DNA of 44,729 bases from Moraxella sp. VT-16-12 (GCF_002224245.2 NZ_NKHK02000013.1:1-44729); one strand, 5' to 3'; shown: positions 16,290 to 27,932, counted from the first letter of the stretch. The notes: generated by a model from the letters alone, not told the origin. Translations and numbers: made by a program.

Positions 16290-18131
16290 ATGGAAAAAAT
16301 ACGAGAATTTATGCAAAGCTGGCTGGGTAAGTTGGTTTTGTTGTTGGTATTAGCTCCGATGGCATTTTTGGGGGTGCAAACCTTTAATGGTGGCGGTATT
16401 GCTGCTAATGAAGTGGTTAAAGTGGGAGACACGTCCATCAGTTTGGACAGCTATAATAATGAACTAAATGCTCAAAAACAAGAGCTGCTCCAAAGTGTAG
16501 ATGCCAGTTTGATTAATGACAAAGTGCTTGCCGATAATGTGCTACAAGGCATGATTGACCGTGCTTTACTACAAAACCAAGCGGATTTTTTGGGCTTGAC
16601 AGTCTCTGATGAAGCCATCACCAGATTGCTGCAAGCCGAGCCGACTTTTCATGATGAAAACGGTCAATTCTCCAACGATAAATTTGCCAGTTATTTACAA
16701 CAAAACCGCTTGACCAAAGATGTTTTGTTTGCCAATTTTCGTACACAGTTAGGCTTGCGTCAGCTTACAGCCAGTATCCTACAAACCGCCATTTATGGTG
16801 ATAATGACATCGCCAAACTCATTGATTTACAAACCAAAAGTCGTGAAGTGTGGGTGGTGCGTTATCCTTGGCAGGATTTTGCAGATAAAGTATCCGTCAG
16901 TGATGATGAAATTGCCAGTTATTATACTGCCAACCAAGCCAAACTTATCAAACCTGAAACGGTGGAGTTGTCTTATCTTACTCTAAATCCTGATAACATC
17001 ACCGTGCCTGCCCCTACCGATGATGAACTACAAGCAGAGTATCAGACTTATATTCAAGAGCAGGGTTTGGCAACAAAAAGCGAACTTGCCCAAATTTTAA
17101 TCACAGGCGATGATGCCGAAAATCGTGCCACGCAAATCAAAGACAAACTTAATGCAGGCGAGAGTTTTGAGAGTTTGGCAAAAAGCCATTCAGATGACCC
17201 AAGCGGTCAAAGCGGTGGTGCGATTGGTACATTTAATCCTGTTGTATTTGGAGCAGATGCCACCACCGTGCAAGCGGTGATTGAAAAAATGGACGTAGGG
17301 GCGATCAGTGAGCCTGTGCAGACGGTGTTTGGCTATCATATTTTTAAGGTATTAAATAAAGGTCAAGCCCCAAGTTTTGACAGTTTAAAAGATGACATCA
17401 TCAAACAAGCCCAAGCTCGCAAACGTCAAAATACCATTGATGAGTTGATTGCCAAGATTGATGGCATGGCGGTAGATAGCATGGGGATAACAGACATTGC
17501 CAAAGAAGTCAATTTATCTGTCAGCACCATCAAAGACTATCCAGCACAAAACAACACCACCGAGCTTTCCATGCCGTTGGTGGTGTCAAGAGCTTTTGAT
17601 GAGACTTTAATCGCTGAACAGTCCGTCAGCCCGCATTTAAAAGTTGGCGATAGGGTGATTTGGATACAGCCAAGCCATCATGTACCAAGCCAGCCGCTTA
17701 GCCAAGATGAAGCTCGTCCTTTGATTGTGGCAACACTAACCAAACAAAAAGCCAGTCAGCTTGCTTTTGAGACTGCCAACGCCAAAGCAAATGATGCCAA
17801 AGCAAATCCACAAAGTTTAATCAGCACCGCCACAAAGCTTGGCGTGGTCAATATGCAAAGCAGTTCATTAAACCCTGCTGAAAAATCAGGTTTGTTCAAT
17901 CACAATGCTGATACACTGAGCGTTTGGGCGGTACAAAGCGATGATGGGGCAAGCGTGCTTGTTGGTTCACCCATCAGCACCGTCAATGAAAGTCAGCTGG
18001 GCACAGCACAGCGTCTGCAAGCGTCTTTGATGATTCGGGCGAATGCAGGTCAAGACCAGTTGGCTGACTATTTGGCTTATCTTAACGACACACATCAGGT
18101 AAAAATCAATCGCTCTGCCATCAGTCGCTAA
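16290..18131 (+). CDS. ppiD: Periplasmic chaperone PpiD (peptidyl-prolyl isomerase family)
   Basis: Inner-membrane-anchored periplasmic folding factor that acts on proteins leaving the Sec translocon. The 613-residue form begins MEKIREFMQSWLGKL, followed by one membrane helix (about 12-33), a SurA_N-like chaperone region, a parvulin domain (about 245-350; SELAQILI, SDDPSGQSGGAIGTF, VFGYHIFKVL) and a C-terminal region. The frame is open from a TTG at 16260, but the ATG at 16290 matches family N-termini better and places the helix correctly. The family is often found beside HU (hupB-ppiD), as here, which supports both calls. Confidence 0.93.
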   Translation: MEKIREFMQSWLGKLVLLLVLAPMAFLGVQTFNGGGIAANEVVKVGDTSISLDSYNNELNAQKQELLQSVDASLINDKVLADNVLQGMIDRALLQNQADFLGLTVSDEAITRLLQAEPTFHDENGQFSNDKFASYLQQNRLTKDVLFANFRTQLGLRQLTASILQTAIYGDNDIAKLIDLQTKSREVWVVRYPWQDFADKVSVSDDEIASYYTANQAKLIKPETVELSYLTLNPDNITVPAPTDDELQAEYQTYIQEQGLATKSELAQILITGDDAENRATQIKDKLNAGESFESLAKSHSDDPSGQSGGAIGTFNPVVFGADATTVQAVIEKMDVGAISEPVQTVFGYHIFKVLNKGQAPSFDSLKDDIIKQAQARKRQNTIDELIAKIDGMAVDSMGITDIAKEVNLSVSTIKDYPAQNNTTELSMPLVVSRAFDETLIAEQSVSPHLKVGDRVIWIQPSHHVPSQPLSQDEARPLIVATLTKQKASQLAFETANAKANDAKANPQSLISTATKLGVVNMQSSSLNPAEKSGLFNHNADTLSVWAVQSDDGASVLVGSPISTVNESQLGTAQRLQASLMIRANAGQDQLADYLAYLNDTHQVKINRSAISR

Positions 18132-18136
18132 AAAAT

Positions 18137-18172
18137 AGACAACCTGCACTTTTGTGTGGGTTTTGTCTTTTT
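18137..18172 (+). terminator. Terminator after ppiD
   Basis: An imperfect stem between AGACAACCTGCAC and GTGTGGGTTTTGTCT, followed by TTTTT. It lies between ppiD and mfd; mfd starts 30 bases downstream. Confidence 0.55.
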
Positions 18173-18202
18173 ATTGTAATTACATTTTAATGACAAATTT
18201 TT

Positions 18203-21200
18203 ATGACAACCTGTATCAATACGCCCACATTAAAACCTGCCTATACCACGCATTTTTTACCAACCTTTGGTGCGGATAAAGCCTATTGGATAAAACGCTA
18301 TTTAGATACGCCAAACGCCCCTTTTTTGATGGTCATCACCAAAAATCAGCACGAGCTAAATCAGCTAGAAACTGAGCTGGCGTTTTTTGGGGTGAATGCG
18401 TCTGTGTTTGCCGATTATGAAACGTTGGTGTATGACCAGCTTGCCATTCATCAAGACGTGATTGCCGAAAGGGTGGCACTTTTGACCCAAATGCCACAAA
18501 AAGGCGTGCTACTGGTGAGTATCCCTACGCTCATGGGGCGAATTGTGCCACCAAAATGGCTACTTGGACAGCATTTTGATGTGGCGGTAGGTGAAAAGTT
18601 TGACCGAGAAGCCCAAAGATTGCGTTTGGTGCAGGCGGGCTATGTGCAGGTGGATACGGTGTATCGGGCAGGCGAGTTTGCTTTGCGTGGGGGCATCATG
18701 GACGTGTTTGTGGTGGGGCAAGCGTTGCCGTTTCGTCTTGAACTGTTTGATGATGAGATAGAACGCATTCGCTTTTTTGACCCTGACACGCAAAGAACGC
18801 TTACTGATGATAAATTGACCGCTCTAAAATCAAGCCACTCATCAAAACTGCCAAATGGTGTGCAAGTAGATGACATTCGCATATTGCCAGCAGGCGAGTT
18901 TTCGCTTGATGACAAAGAGACGTTTCGCCAAAATTTTGCCACGCTCTTTGGCGATGTGTCAGCTCGCAAAGTGGATTTTTATCAAGATGTGATGAATGGC
19001 ATTGCTCCTGCGGGGATTGAATATTATGCTCCTTTGTTTTTTGAGTTGCAGACATGGCTATCGCAAGGCTCTTTGTTTCATTATTTGCCAAAAAACACGC
19101 TGATTGTCAGCGATGAAGGGCTGTCCGAATGCCATCAGGAGTATTGGCAACAGGTGCAGACACGTTACCAAGACAGGCAGCATGATAAGTCGTTACCGAT
19201 TTTGCCCCCACATTATCTGTTTTTGCCACAAGAGACGTTTTTTGAGCAAATCAACCGCTTTGCCAAAGTGGTTTTTGGGGAGCATGAGCGTGCTGTTTCG
19301 CCTTTTGTGGGGCTGACCGATGTTCCTGTGCCAACGCTTGGTGTTCATCACAAAGACCCAGAGCCATTGTCGGCATTGCTTGATTTTGTGGCAAACTGTG
19401 ATGAGCCAATACTGCTGGTTGCTGAAACACAAGGTCGCCGAGAAATGCTCTTTGATTTATTTGGTGATAAATTAACCTTGACAAAAGTGGCAAGTTTTGA
19501 TGAATTTATTCAAAAAACACCCGCTTTATCCATGAGTGTTGCCCCAATAGAGCAAGGGGTATGGCTAAAAGGTGAGCAGGGCTTTTGTGTATTAAGTGAG
19601 ACACAGATTTTTGGGCGAAAGATACTGCAAACCAGAAAACGCCGTGCGTCTGGTGTGGCTGATGAGTTTTTGGTTAAATCCATCAGTGAGATGACCGAAG
19701 GGTCGCTTGTGGTGCATTTGGAGCATGGCATTGCTCGGTATCGTGGTTTGGTATTGTTGGATGTGGGCGAAGGTGAGCAGGAGTTTATTTTGCTTGAATA
19801 TGCTGACAACGCCAAAGTCTATGTACCCATCACCAATCTTGCCCTGATTAGTCGCTATGGCGGAGCAGACAGTGAGACGGTGGCACTGTCTAAACTTGGC
19901 AGTGGCAAATGGGACAAAGCCAAACAAAAAACCTTGGAGCAAATCCACGATGTCGCTGCTGAACTGCTAAATGTACAAGCACGCAGACAAGCTAAGGTGG
20001 GTATCAGTTTTAAAATAGATATGGCAAGTTATGAGCTGTTTGCCAGTGAATTTACTTATGATGAAACTTTTGACCAAATGATGGCGATTCAAAGCATCAT
20101 GCACGACATGAAACAGTCTAAGCCAATGGATAGGCTCATTTGTGGTGATGTGGGTTTTGGTAAAACCGAAGTTGCCATGCGAGCGGCATTTATTGCGGTG
20201 CAGGCAGGTTATCAGGTGGCGGTGCTTGTGCCAACCACGCTACTGGCTCGTCAGCACGAAGACAGCTTTAAAAACCGCTTTGCCAATTGGGCGGTCAAAG
20301 TGGAGAGCTTATCACGTTTTGGCACAAAAAAACATCATGATAAAGTTTTGGCTGATTTGGCAGACGGTAAGGTGGATATTGTCATTGGCACACATCGGCT
20401 ATTACAAGGCGATGTCAAATTTAACCGTTTGGGCTTGATGATTGTTGATGAAGAGCATCGTTTTGGGGTGCGTCATAAAGAAAAAATCAAAGCCATGCAG
20501 TCAGATGTGGACAGCTTATCCATGACGGCAACACCCATACCACGCACGCTTAATATGGCGTTGTCAGGCATGCAAGACATCAGTATCATTGCCACACCAC
20601 CAGCTCGCCGTTTGCCTGTTAAAACTTTTGTATTACAAAAGCGAAATGAGACCATCAAAGAAGCGATTTTAAGAGAGATTTTGCGGGGTGGTCAGGTGTA
20701 TTTTTTACATAATGATGTGGCAAGCATTCAAGCAACTGCCGAGCGACTTGAAGAGCTGGTACCAGAAGCTCGGGTGGGCGTGGCTCATGGTCAGATGGCA
20801 GAAGATGAGCTGTCGGCAGTGATGACGGATTTTTATCATAAAAAATACACCGTTTTGGTGGCAAGCACCATCATTGAGACAGGGCTTGATGTGCCAAATG
20901 CCAACACCATCATCATCAACCGTGCTGATAAATTTGGCTTGGCACAACTTCATCAGTTGCGTGGACGAGTGGGGCGGTCGCACCATCAGGCGTATTGTTA
21001 TTTGCTCGTGCCGTCCATTAAGGGGCTGACATCTGATGCCAAAAGACGACTTGATGCCATCAGTAGAGCCAATGCGTTAGGAGCTGGGTTTGTGCTTGCC
21101 AGTGAAGATTTGGAGATACGTGGAGCAGGCGAGATTTTGGGCAAAGAACAGTCGGGCAATATGCAAACCATCGGGCTTGGGCTGTATATGGACATGCTAG

Positions 21201-21712
21201 AACGTGCCACACACGCCATCAAGGCAGGCAAAACCCCAAGTCTTGCCACAGCACTAGATTTGGTCAGCGACATCAACATTCATGCTTCTGCCTTAATCCC
21301 TGATGACTATCTTAGCGATGTTCATGAGCGACTGTTGTTTTATAAACGCATTGCTGGTGCTGATGATTTGGACGAATTGCAGTCTTTGCGTACAGAGATG
21401 ATAGACCGTTTTGGCAGTTTGCCTGTGCCAGCGGTTCATTTATTTTTAGTGCATAAAATGCGAATTAAAAGCAAAGACATTGGCGTTACAAAAATTGATG
21501 TGTCTGCCTGTCAGATGAGCATGGAGTTTAAACCTGATACGCCTGTGGATGGCATGGCGGTCATCAAACTGGTGCAATCAAACGACGGCTATCGCATGAA
21601 TGGGGCGACAGGGCTAAAACGCACTTTTAAGGAAAAAAGTGTCATAGAAAGAATAGAGATGGTGATGGAGCTACTTGATTATCTTGCCAAACATACAGTG
21701 GTGAACGCATGA
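18203..21712 (+). CDS. mfd: Transcription-repair coupling factor
   Basis: ATP-dependent translocase that removes RNA polymerase stalled at lesions and recruits UvrA. The 1169-residue length matches the family. Order of parts: UvrB-like N-terminal region (1 to about 350), the RNA polymerase-interacting CarD-like domain around 495-560 ([16 protein letters not shown]), the SF2 motor with Walker [10 protein letters not shown] near 647-655, DEEHRFG near 750, [23 protein letters not shown] and QLRGRVGRS, a TRG motif, and the C-terminal autoinhibitory domain. The start [10 protein letters not shown] is the first ATG. Its stop overlaps mntP by four bases. Confidence 0.97.
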   Translation: MTTCINTPTLKPAYTTHFLPTFGADKAYWIKRYLDTPNAPFLMVITKNQHELNQLETELAFFGVNASVFADYETLVYDQLAIHQDVIAERVALLTQMPQKGVLLVSIPTLMGRIVPPKWLLGQHFDVAVGEKFDREAQRLRLVQAGYVQVDTVYRAGEFALRGGIMDVFVVGQALPFRLELFDDEIERIRFFDPDTQRTLTDDKLTALKSSHSSKLPNGVQVDDIRILPAGEFSLDDKETFRQNFATLFGDVSARKVDFYQDVMNGIAPAGIEYYAPLFFELQTWLSQGSLFHYLPKNTLIVSDEGLSECHQEYWQQVQTRYQDRQHDKSLPILPPHYLFLPQETFFEQINRFAKVVFGEHERAVSPFVGLTDVPVPTLGVHHKDPEPLSALLDFVANCDEPILLVAETQGRREMLFDLFGDKLTLTKVASFDEFIQKTPALSMSVAPIEQGVWLKGEQGFCVLSETQIFGRKILQTRKRRASGVADEFLVKSISEMTEGSLVVHLEHGIARYRGLVLLDVGEGEQEFILLEYADNAKVYVPITNLALISRYGGADSETVALSKLGSGKWDKAKQKTLEQIHDVAAELLNVQARRQAKVGISFKIDMASYELFASEFTYDETFDQMMAIQSIMHDMKQSKPMDRLICGDVGFGKTEVAMRAAFIAVQAGYQVAVLVPTTLLARQHEDSFKNRFANWAVKVESLSRFGTKKHHDKVLADLADGKVDIVIGTHRLLQGDVKFNRLGLMIVDEEHRFGVRHKEKIKAMQSDVDSLSMTATPIPRTLNMALSGMQDISIIATPPARRLPVKTFVLQKRNETIKEAILREILRGGQVYFLHNDVASIQATAERLEELVPEARVGVAHGQMAEDELSAVMTDFYHKKYTVLVASTIIETGLDVPNANTIIINRADKFGLAQLHQLRGRVGRSHHQAYCYLLVPSIKGLTSDAKRRLDAISRANALGAGFVLASEDLEIRGAGEILGKEQSGNMQTIGLGLYMDMLERATHAIKAGKTPSLATALDLVSDINIHASALIPDDYLSDVHERLLFYKRIAGADDLDELQSLRTEMIDRFGSLPVPAVHLFLVHKMRIKSKDIGVTKIDVSACQMSMEFKPDTPVDGMAVIKLVQSNDGYRMNGATGLKRTFKEKSVIERIEMVMELLDYLAKHTVVNA

Positions 21713-22281
21713 ATGTATTGACATTGACGGCGTTATCCTTTGGTATGTCAATGGACGCTTTTGCTGTGGCACTTGCCAAAGGGGCAGGCGAGCGTGAGCC
21801 TAAATTTTATCAAGCATTTAAGGGCGGTTTATTTTTTGGTGTGATAGAAGGAATCGCTCCCTTAATTGGTTTTTGGCTAGGCAGTTTGGCACAAAGTTTG
21901 ATACAGCGATTTGACCATTGGATTGCTTTTATGTTACTTGGTTTTTTAGGCGTGCGGTTTTTGATGGGGGCGATTTGGCAAGATGATAACAAGTCCCAAG
22001 ATGACCACAAAGGCATGATGATGTTGATAACCGCACTTGCTACCAGCGTGGATTCTATGGTAGTAGGCGTGTCTTTGGCGTTTTTAAAGGTAAATATTTA
22101 TTTGGCGTGCGTTCTGATTGGGCTTGCCACCACCATCATCGCGACAAGTGGATTGTATTTGGGCAGTCGTTTGGGGGTGGTTTTTGGGCGTTATGCAATG
22201 GGCGTGGGTGGACTGGTATTGATGGGGACTGGGGCGTGGATTTGGTATGGCCATGTCAGTCATCATGGTTTTTTGGCATAA
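21709..22281 (+). CDS. mntP: Manganese efflux pump MntP
   Basis: Inner-membrane Mn(II) exporter. The 190-residue, six-TM protein shows both family halves: TALSFGMSMDAFAVALAKGA near the N-terminus, and ALATSVDSMVVGVSLAF in the second half, each with the conserved Asp in a transmembrane helix, plus GFLGVRFLMG. Its ATG lies within the mfd stop (ATGA overlap), so here it is made by translational coupling to mfd; no room exists for the yybP-ykoY manganese riboswitch that controls mntP in E. coli. No Mn-responsive element is visible. Confidence 0.93.
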   Translation: MNVLTLTALSFGMSMDAFAVALAKGAGEREPKFYQAFKGGLFFGVIEGIAPLIGFWLGSLAQSLIQRFDHWIAFMLLGFLGVRFLMGAIWQDDNKSQDDHKGMMMLITALATSVDSMVVGVSLAFLKVNIYLACVLIGLATTIIATSGLYLGSRLGVVFGRYAMGVGGLVLMGTGAWIWYGHVSHHGFLA

Positions 22282-22324
22282 GATACTGTGTAAAATCAAA
22301 AACCATCCCTGAATTTAAAATTTA

Positions 22325-22333
22325 TGCTACAAT
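22325..22333 (+). promoter_or_regulatory. Extended -10 promoter of the HIT gene
   Basis: TGCTACAAT (22325-22333), an extended -10 without a recognisable -35, about 35 bases before the HIT ATG at 22368. Confidence 0.45.
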
Positions 22334-22367
22334 AACGCGTTTACACAATAACTTACAAGAGAAGACC

Positions 22368-22805
22368 ATGTTTCAATTACACCCAACCTTATCTAAGGAT
22401 ACGTTTTTGGTGGGCGATTTGCCTTTATCTACGGTGCGTTTAATGAATGATTGTCAGTTTCCTTGGTTGATTTTGGTGCCACGAGTATCAGGCATTAAGG
22501 AGATTTATGAGTTATCAGCTGCCGACCAAGTGCAATTTTTAAGAGAATCAAGCTGGGTATCTAGCCAGATGGCAAAAATTTTTGGGGCAGATAAGATGAA
22601 TGTTGCTGCTTTAGGCAATCAAGTCTCTCAATTGCATTTTCACCACATTGCTCGCTACCAAAATGACGTGCGTTGGCCAAATCCTGTTTGGGGCATTCCT
22701 GCCGTACCTTATACTGCCGAAGTGCTGCAACACATGACACAAACTTTGATGATGGCATTGCGTGGACATCATGAGATGCCGTTTGATTGGAAGATGAATG
22801 TTTAA
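22368..22805 (+). CDS. HIT-domain protein
   Basis: A 145-residue cytosolic protein of the histidine-triad superfamily (nucleotide hydrolases and transferases). The core is visible at QLHFHHIARY with WPNPVWG after it, the pattern of a proteobacterial HIT subfamily that is commonly annotated as a diadenosine-tetraphosphate hydrolase-like protein. The canonical H-x-H-x-H becomes H-F-H-H-I, so the third histidine is displaced; the central nucleophile position remains. The frame stays open far upstream inside mntP, but ATG 22368 with AGAGAAG before it is the convincing start. Followed by its own terminator. Confidence 0.88.
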   Translation: MFQLHPTLSKDTFLVGDLPLSTVRLMNDCQFPWLILVPRVSGIKEIYELSAADQVQFLRESSWVSSQMAKIFGADKMNVAALGNQVSQLHFHHIARYQNDVRWPNPVWGIPAVPYTAEVLQHMTQTLMMALRGHHEMPFDWKMNV

Positions 22806-22863
22806 ATTTTAATTTATTGATTTATATCATTATTATATTATTAAATCACTGATACTGCAAAAT

Positions 22864-22889
22864 AACCCCATACAAAACATGGGGTTTTA
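22864..22889 (+). terminator. Rho-independent terminator after the HIT gene
   Basis: AACCCCAT (22864-22871) pairs with ATGGGGTT (22879-22886) around a seven-base loop, followed by T residues. Confidence 0.75.
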
Positions 22890-23198
22890 TTCATTTAGGT
22901 TAGCTAATCCGAGTTTAATTTCTAATATTTTCTAACGATTTGCATTGCTTATTAATGGGTTTGAAATACAGTCTGTTTGATGTTAAAGTATAATGGCAGG
23001 TGTACTTGGCTTATAAAGGCTTTGACAGTCTTTTGGTAAGTGGTTTTGCTCTTGCTACATTTATTGGTGTTGCAAAGTATGATTTGGTGTTTTTTATCAA
23101 ATCTGTGTAAAGATTAAATTTTGCTAATGCTAATTAGGTGTTGTTTTGTATTTATAATGTGAACAGTCGTATTTTTATATGTGATATGAAAATTTTTC
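22890..23198 (+). other. AT-rich intergenic stretch, no gene seen
   Basis: About 310 bases between the HIT terminator and the rplU promoter. No frame with a credible start longer than a few codons on either strand. An isolated TATAAT at 22989-22994 lacks a matching -35 at 16-18 bp. No convincing terminator or structured RNA was recognised. Confidence 0.5.
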
Positions 23199-23227
23199 TT
23201 GCCATTTATTAAAAAACCTACTATAAT
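23199..23227 (+). promoter_or_regulatory. Promoter of rplU-rpmA
   Basis: TTGCCA (23199-23204) and TATAAT (23222-23227) with an exact 17-bp spacer. Predicted leader is about 80 bases to the rplU ATG. Confidence 0.75.
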
Positions 23228-23312
23228 TTTGTCTCATTTTTTGTCCTAGTCGTGTTCGTTAATAAGTGTTATCAAGGGATAGCCACGGCACACAGGTTGA
23301 TTGGAGAATGCG

Positions 23313-23624
23313 ATGTACGCAGTTATCAAAAGTGGCGGTAAACAGCACCGTGTGAGTGTTGGCGAGACTTTAAAAGTTGAGCTTTTAAAAGCGGAAGTAG
23401 GTGCGTCTTTAACAATTGAAGATGTACTTATGGTAGTTAATGGCTCTGATGTTAAAATCGGCGAACCTGTGGTTGCAGGTGCAAATGTGGTTGCAGAAGT
23501 GGTCAGTCATGGTCGTGGCAAAAAAGTGCGTATCGTTAAGCATCGTCGTCGTAAGCACTATCACAAAGAGCAAGGTCATCGTCAATGGTTTACCGAGCTT
23601 AAAATCACTGCAATCAATGGTTAA
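23313..23624 (+). CDS. rplU: 50S ribosomal protein L21
   Basis: Large-subunit protein that binds 23S rRNA together with L20. The 103 residues equal the usual length and open [18 protein letters not shown], with the basic C-terminal [21 protein letters not shown]. The reading frame begins at a TTG (23301), but the ATG at 23313 has GGAG six bases before it and gives the family N-terminus, so it is the start. Paired with rpmA 48 bases downstream. Confidence 0.98.
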   Translation: MYAVIKSGGKQHRVSVGETLKVELLKAEVGASLTIEDVLMVVNGSDVKIGEPVVAGANVVAEVVSHGRGKKVRIVKHRRRKHYHKEQGHRQWFTELKITAING

Positions 23625-23672
23625 TTTATATACTTCCTAGATGATAAAGAAGTATTTACAGGAGATATTCTC

Positions 23673-23930
23673 ATGGCACACAAAAAAGCCGCAGGTTCTA
23701 CTCGTAACGGTCGTGATTCCAACCCAAAAATGCTTGGTGTAAAAATCTTTGGTGGTCAAGATGTCATCGCAGGTAACATCATCGTGCGTCAGCGTGGCAC
23801 CGAATTTCATGCAGGTGAAGGCGTAGGCATGGGTCGCGACCATACCTTATTTGCTTTGACAGAAGGCGTGGTAAAATTTGAGACCAAAGGTCAGTTTAAT
23901 CGCCGTTATGTGTCTGTTGTTGCAAAATAA
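23673..23930 (+). CDS. rpmA: 50S ribosomal protein L27
   Basis: Large-subunit protein near the peptidyl transferase centre, where its N-terminal tail reaches the P site. At 85 residues it matches the family, starting [19 protein letters not shown], with GVKIFGGQ and [15 protein letters not shown] following. No N-terminal extension needing cleavage (as in Firmicutes) is present. AGGAG lies about 8 bases before the ATG. Ends in a terminator, so rplU-rpmA forms a two-gene unit. Confidence 0.98.
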   Translation: MAHKKAAGSTRNGRDSNPKMLGVKIFGGQDVIAGNIIVRQRGTEFHAGEGVGMGRDHTLFALTEGVVKFETKGQFNRRYVSVVAK

Positions 23931-23948
23931 TTTGATTTATCAGATCAA

Positions 23949-23977
23949 TAAGCCCACCCTTTGGTGGGTTTTATTTT
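23949..23977 (+). terminator. Terminator after rpmA
   Basis: CCCACC (23953-23958) pairs with GGTGGG (23963-23968) with flanking A/T and G-T pairs and a four-base loop, followed by TTTTATTTTT. Confidence 0.8.
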
Positions 23978-24042
23978 TAGGTTTGAAGTCATCATAAATT
24001 ATCGCCAGTTGTAAGTGGTGTCTCGTGAAAATACAAAAACTG

Positions 24043-24051
24043 TGTTACAAT
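24043..24051 (+). promoter_or_regulatory. Extended -10 promoter of obgE
   Basis: TGTTACAAT at 24043-24051, an extended -10; the -35 is poor. It would start transcription about 25 bases before the obgE ATG. Confidence 0.45.
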
Positions 24052-24077
24052 AGTCGCTAATTTACCAAAATATTTGA

Positions 24078-25292
<1,215 letters not shown>

Positions 25293-25303
25293 AAGGTGGG
25301 ATT

Positions 25304-25711
25304 ATGCCAAGAAGAAAATTTGCTATTAGTGAAGGTATGAAACAAAATTTACTAAATTGTTCATTTGAGAATTTAGTGGTTACTTGGCTTATGCAGGATG
25401 GTTGGCAGGTATTTACACCAATTTTAGACCATGGGCATAGAACCGATGTTTTAATCTCTGATGGTGAACAATATTTTCGCTTGCAAGTAAAGACGGTTGA
25501 TGGGGCAAAAGGTAAAAAGCAAGAAGTGGAAAATAGATGGCAAGACTGTAAAATAGACTTTGTCATTTATTTTGCTAGAAATGGCGAATGGGGTTATATT
25601 GCCCCTGCCTTTAATGAAAAGAAGAAGGTGCTAAATGCCCCAGAACACAAAGGTTTTTTATTAAAGAAAAGTGAATTTTTAACCGCTTTTCATACCGTAG
25701 ATTTGAGTTGA
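25304..25711 (+). CDS. PD-(D/E)XK nuclease-like protein
   Basis: A 135-residue protein I cannot name. It has the layout of a small PD-(D/E)XK fold: an N-terminal helix with Glu22 (SFENLVVTWLMQDGWQVFTP), Asp48 in TDVLI, and Gln61-Val-Lys63 in FRLQVKTVDG, where Gln replaces the usual Glu of the E-x-K motif, a variation known in Hjc/VRR-like members. The later strand DFVIYFARNGEWGYIAP fits too. It looks more AT-rich than its neighbours. AAAGGTGGG precedes the ATG, 11 bases after obgE; proB starts 10 bases after it. It may be an acquired gene within a housekeeping operon; activity unproven. Confidence 0.65.
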   Translation: MPRRKFAISEGMKQNLLNCSFENLVVTWLMQDGWQVFTPILDHGHRTDVLISDGEQYFRLQVKTVDGAKGKKQEVENRWQDCKIDFVIYFARNGEWGYIAPAFNEKKKVLNAPEHKGFLLKKSEFLTAFHTVDLS

Positions 25712-25721
25712 GATTATACTT

Positions 25722-26840
25722 TTGAGTAGTGAAAATTTAAAACGCATCGTCATCAAAATCGGCTCATCGCTTCTGACCAATAATGGACGTGGGCTTGACC
25801 GCACTGCCATTTATGAATGGGCAAGGCAAATCGCTACTTTGCACGCCCAAGGCATTGAAGTTGTCTTGGTGTCAAGCGGAGCAGTTGCCGAAGGTGTGGT
25901 GCGTATGAATTTGTCAGAACGCCCCAAAAAACTGGCCGCATTGCAGGCGTGTGCATCCATTGGACAGATGGGGCTGATTGAAACATGGTGGCAAGCCTTG
26001 ATTCAAAAAGGCGTGCAGTCATCGCAGATTTTGTTGACCCATGACGATTTATCCCATCGCTCTCGCTATCTTAACATCAGCCAAACGGTCAATCAGCTCT
26101 TGGACTGGCGTGTTGTGCCTGTGATTAACGAAAATGACACGGTCTCTTATGGTGAGATTAAGTTTGGGGATAATGACACGCTTGGGGCGATGAGTGCCAC
26201 CATGGTGGGTGCGGATTTGTACATCATTTTGACCGACCAAGAAGGCATTTTTACGGATAATCCGCGCACCAATCCTGATGCCAAGCTCATTTGCACTGAG
26301 CGAGCCATGGCGGATTATTTGTTTGATGTGGCAGGCGATGGTGGCAAATGGGGCAGTGGTGGTATGCTTACCAAAGTGCGAGCGGCTCGCCTTGCTGCGA
26401 TGGCAAATTGCCCAACCGTCATCGCAAGTGGCAAAGTAGAAAACATCATCACCCGTTTGATAGACGGCGAAGCGATTGGCACTCGTCTGACCACCGACCA
26501 TGCCGACCGTCTTATCGCCAAAAAACAATGGCTTGCCACCCATGTCAAAGTGGCAGGCACACTCATTATTGATGATGGGGCGGTCAATGCCATCTTAAAC
26601 CAACAAAAATCCCTGCTGCCTGTGGGCGTTTTGGACGTACAAGGCGAGTTTGATATGGGTGATGTGGTAGAGATTGTCAGTACCGCTAAAGTGCGTGTGG
26701 CGGTGGGGCAAGTGGGTTTTGATAGCCAGCACGCCAAACAAATCACCCAAAAACACACCGATGAAGTGTTAGAGATTTTAAAACTAAACAGCAATGACAA
26801 GACCATCATGGTACATCGTGATGACATGGCGATACTGTGA
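25722..26840 (+). CDS. proB: Glutamate 5-kinase
   Basis: Phosphorylates glutamate to gamma-glutamyl phosphate, the first step of proline synthesis, and is feedback inhibited by proline. The 372 residues comprise an amino-acid kinase domain (1 to about 260, IVIKIGSSLLTNNG, VVLVSSGAVAEG, NENDTVSYGEIKFGDNDTL and SGGMLTKVRAARLA) and a C-terminal PUA domain (about 275-360). The start is a TTG at 25722: no ATG occurs upstream of the glycine-rich loop, and a stop lies just before. proA is not in the window. hemE follows by 24 bases. Confidence 0.96.
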   Translation: MSSENLKRIVIKIGSSLLTNNGRGLDRTAIYEWARQIATLHAQGIEVVLVSSGAVAEGVVRMNLSERPKKLAALQACASIGQMGLIETWWQALIQKGVQSSQILLTHDDLSHRSRYLNISQTVNQLLDWRVVPVINENDTVSYGEIKFGDNDTLGAMSATMVGADLYIILTDQEGIFTDNPRTNPDAKLICTERAMADYLFDVAGDGGKWGSGGMLTKVRAARLAAMANCPTVIASGKVENIITRLIDGEAIGTRLTTDHADRLIAKKQWLATHVKVAGTLIIDDGAVNAILNQQKSLLPVGVLDVQGEFDMGDVVEIVSTAKVRVAVGQVGFDSQHAKQITQKHTDEVLEILKLNSNDKTIMVHRDDMAIL

Positions 26841-26864
26841 GTGTGTTTTGATAAAGGATAAGCA

Positions 26865-27932
26865 ATGAGTACTCAAAATTTCCCCACCTTAAAAAATGAC
26901 CGCCTTCTGCGAGCGTTGCGTTTTGAGCCTGTGGATACCACACCTGTGTGGATGATGCGACAAGCTGGGCGGTATTTGCCAGAGTACAAGGCTACCCGCA
27001 GTCAAGCGGGGGATTTTTTGAGTTTGTGCAAAAACACCGAGCTTGCTACCGAAGTTACCTTGCAGCCTTTGCGTCGTTTTGAGCTTGACGCGGCGATTTT
27101 GTTTAGTGATATTTTGACCATTCCAGATGCATTGGGTTTAGGGCTGTATTTTGAGACGGGCGAAGGACCAAGATTTCAAAAAACCATTCGCACTGAAGCT
27201 GACATTGCCAGTCTGCCAAAGCTAAATATGGCGGATTTGTCTTATGTAACAGACGCCGTTACAAGCATTCGTCATGCTTTGGGTGGACAAGTGCCACTGT
27301 TTGGCTTTTCGGGCAGTCCTTGGACGCTGGCAACTTATATGATTGAAGGGGGTGGCAGTCGTGAGTATCGCCACGCCAAACAGATGATGTATGCTTGCCC
27401 TGAGCTACTGCACGCCTTGCTTGCCAAAATTACTGATGCGGTTACCGAGTATCTGGATGCTCAAATTGTTGCAGGGGCTGACCTTGTGCAGATTTTTGAT
27501 AGTTGGGGTGGGGCGTTGGGTCATCGCCAGTTTGCTGATTTTAGCCATGCTTATAACCGCCAAATCATCGCCAATCTCAAAGCCAAGCACCCAACTGTGC
27601 CTGTGGTGATGTTTACCAAAGGTGGTGGATTGTGGCTGGATGTTCAGGCGGACAGTGCTGCCGATGCCTTGGGGCTGGATTGGACAATGCCCCTAGATAA
27701 AGCTAGAGCCATCTTGGGTACTAGCAAAGCCATTCAGGGAAATCTTGACCCAGCAACTCTTTATGGCTCACCAGAGAGTATCAAAAAGGCTGTTCATGCC
27801 ATGCTAAATGATGTCTATGCAAGTGGTATTCATACAGGCTATGTGGCAAACTTTGGGCATGGCATCACCCAATGGGCAAATCCTGACCGTGCCAAAGCCT
27901 TTGTGGATGCGGTGCATGAGTATCAGATTTAA
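26865..27932 (+). CDS. hemE: Uroporphyrinogen decarboxylase
   Basis: Removes four acetate carboxyl groups from uroporphyrinogen III to give coproporphyrinogen III in haem synthesis. The 355-residue protein has the signature [15 protein letters not shown] near residue 26, the invariant catalytic Asp in [14 protein letters not shown] near 78-90, [19 protein letters not shown], and the C-terminal [18 protein letters not shown] lies nine bases before the ATG. Ends the obgE-nuclease-proB-hemE run, with a strong terminator. Confidence 0.98.
   Translation: MSTQNFPTLKNDRLLRALRFEPVDTTPVWMMRQAGRYLPEYKATRSQAGDFLSLCKNTELATEVTLQPLRRFELDAAILFSDILTIPDALGLGLYFETGEGPRFQKTIRTEADIASLPKLNMADLSYVTDAVTSIRHALGGQVPLFGFSGSPWTLATYMIEGGGSREYRHAKQMMYACPELLHALLAKITDAVTEYLDAQIVAGADLVQIFDSWGGALGHRQFADFSHAYNRQIIANLKAKHPTVPVVMFTKGGGLWLDVQADSAADALGLDWTMPLDKARAILGTSKAIQGNLDPATLYGSPESIKKAVHAMLNDVYASGIHTGYVANFGHGITQWANPDRAKAFVDAVHEYQI

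Noticed and set aside
22989-22994. Isolated TATAAT in the gap before rplU as a promoter for a small RNA
   Set aside because: No -35 at acceptable spacing, no terminator and no structure downstream.
26315-26827. Open frame of 170 codons antisense to proB, and similar ones antisense to obgE (24057-24491) and HU (15773-16186)
   Set aside because: Compositional shadows of well-supported genes on the other strand; no ribosome sites or domains.
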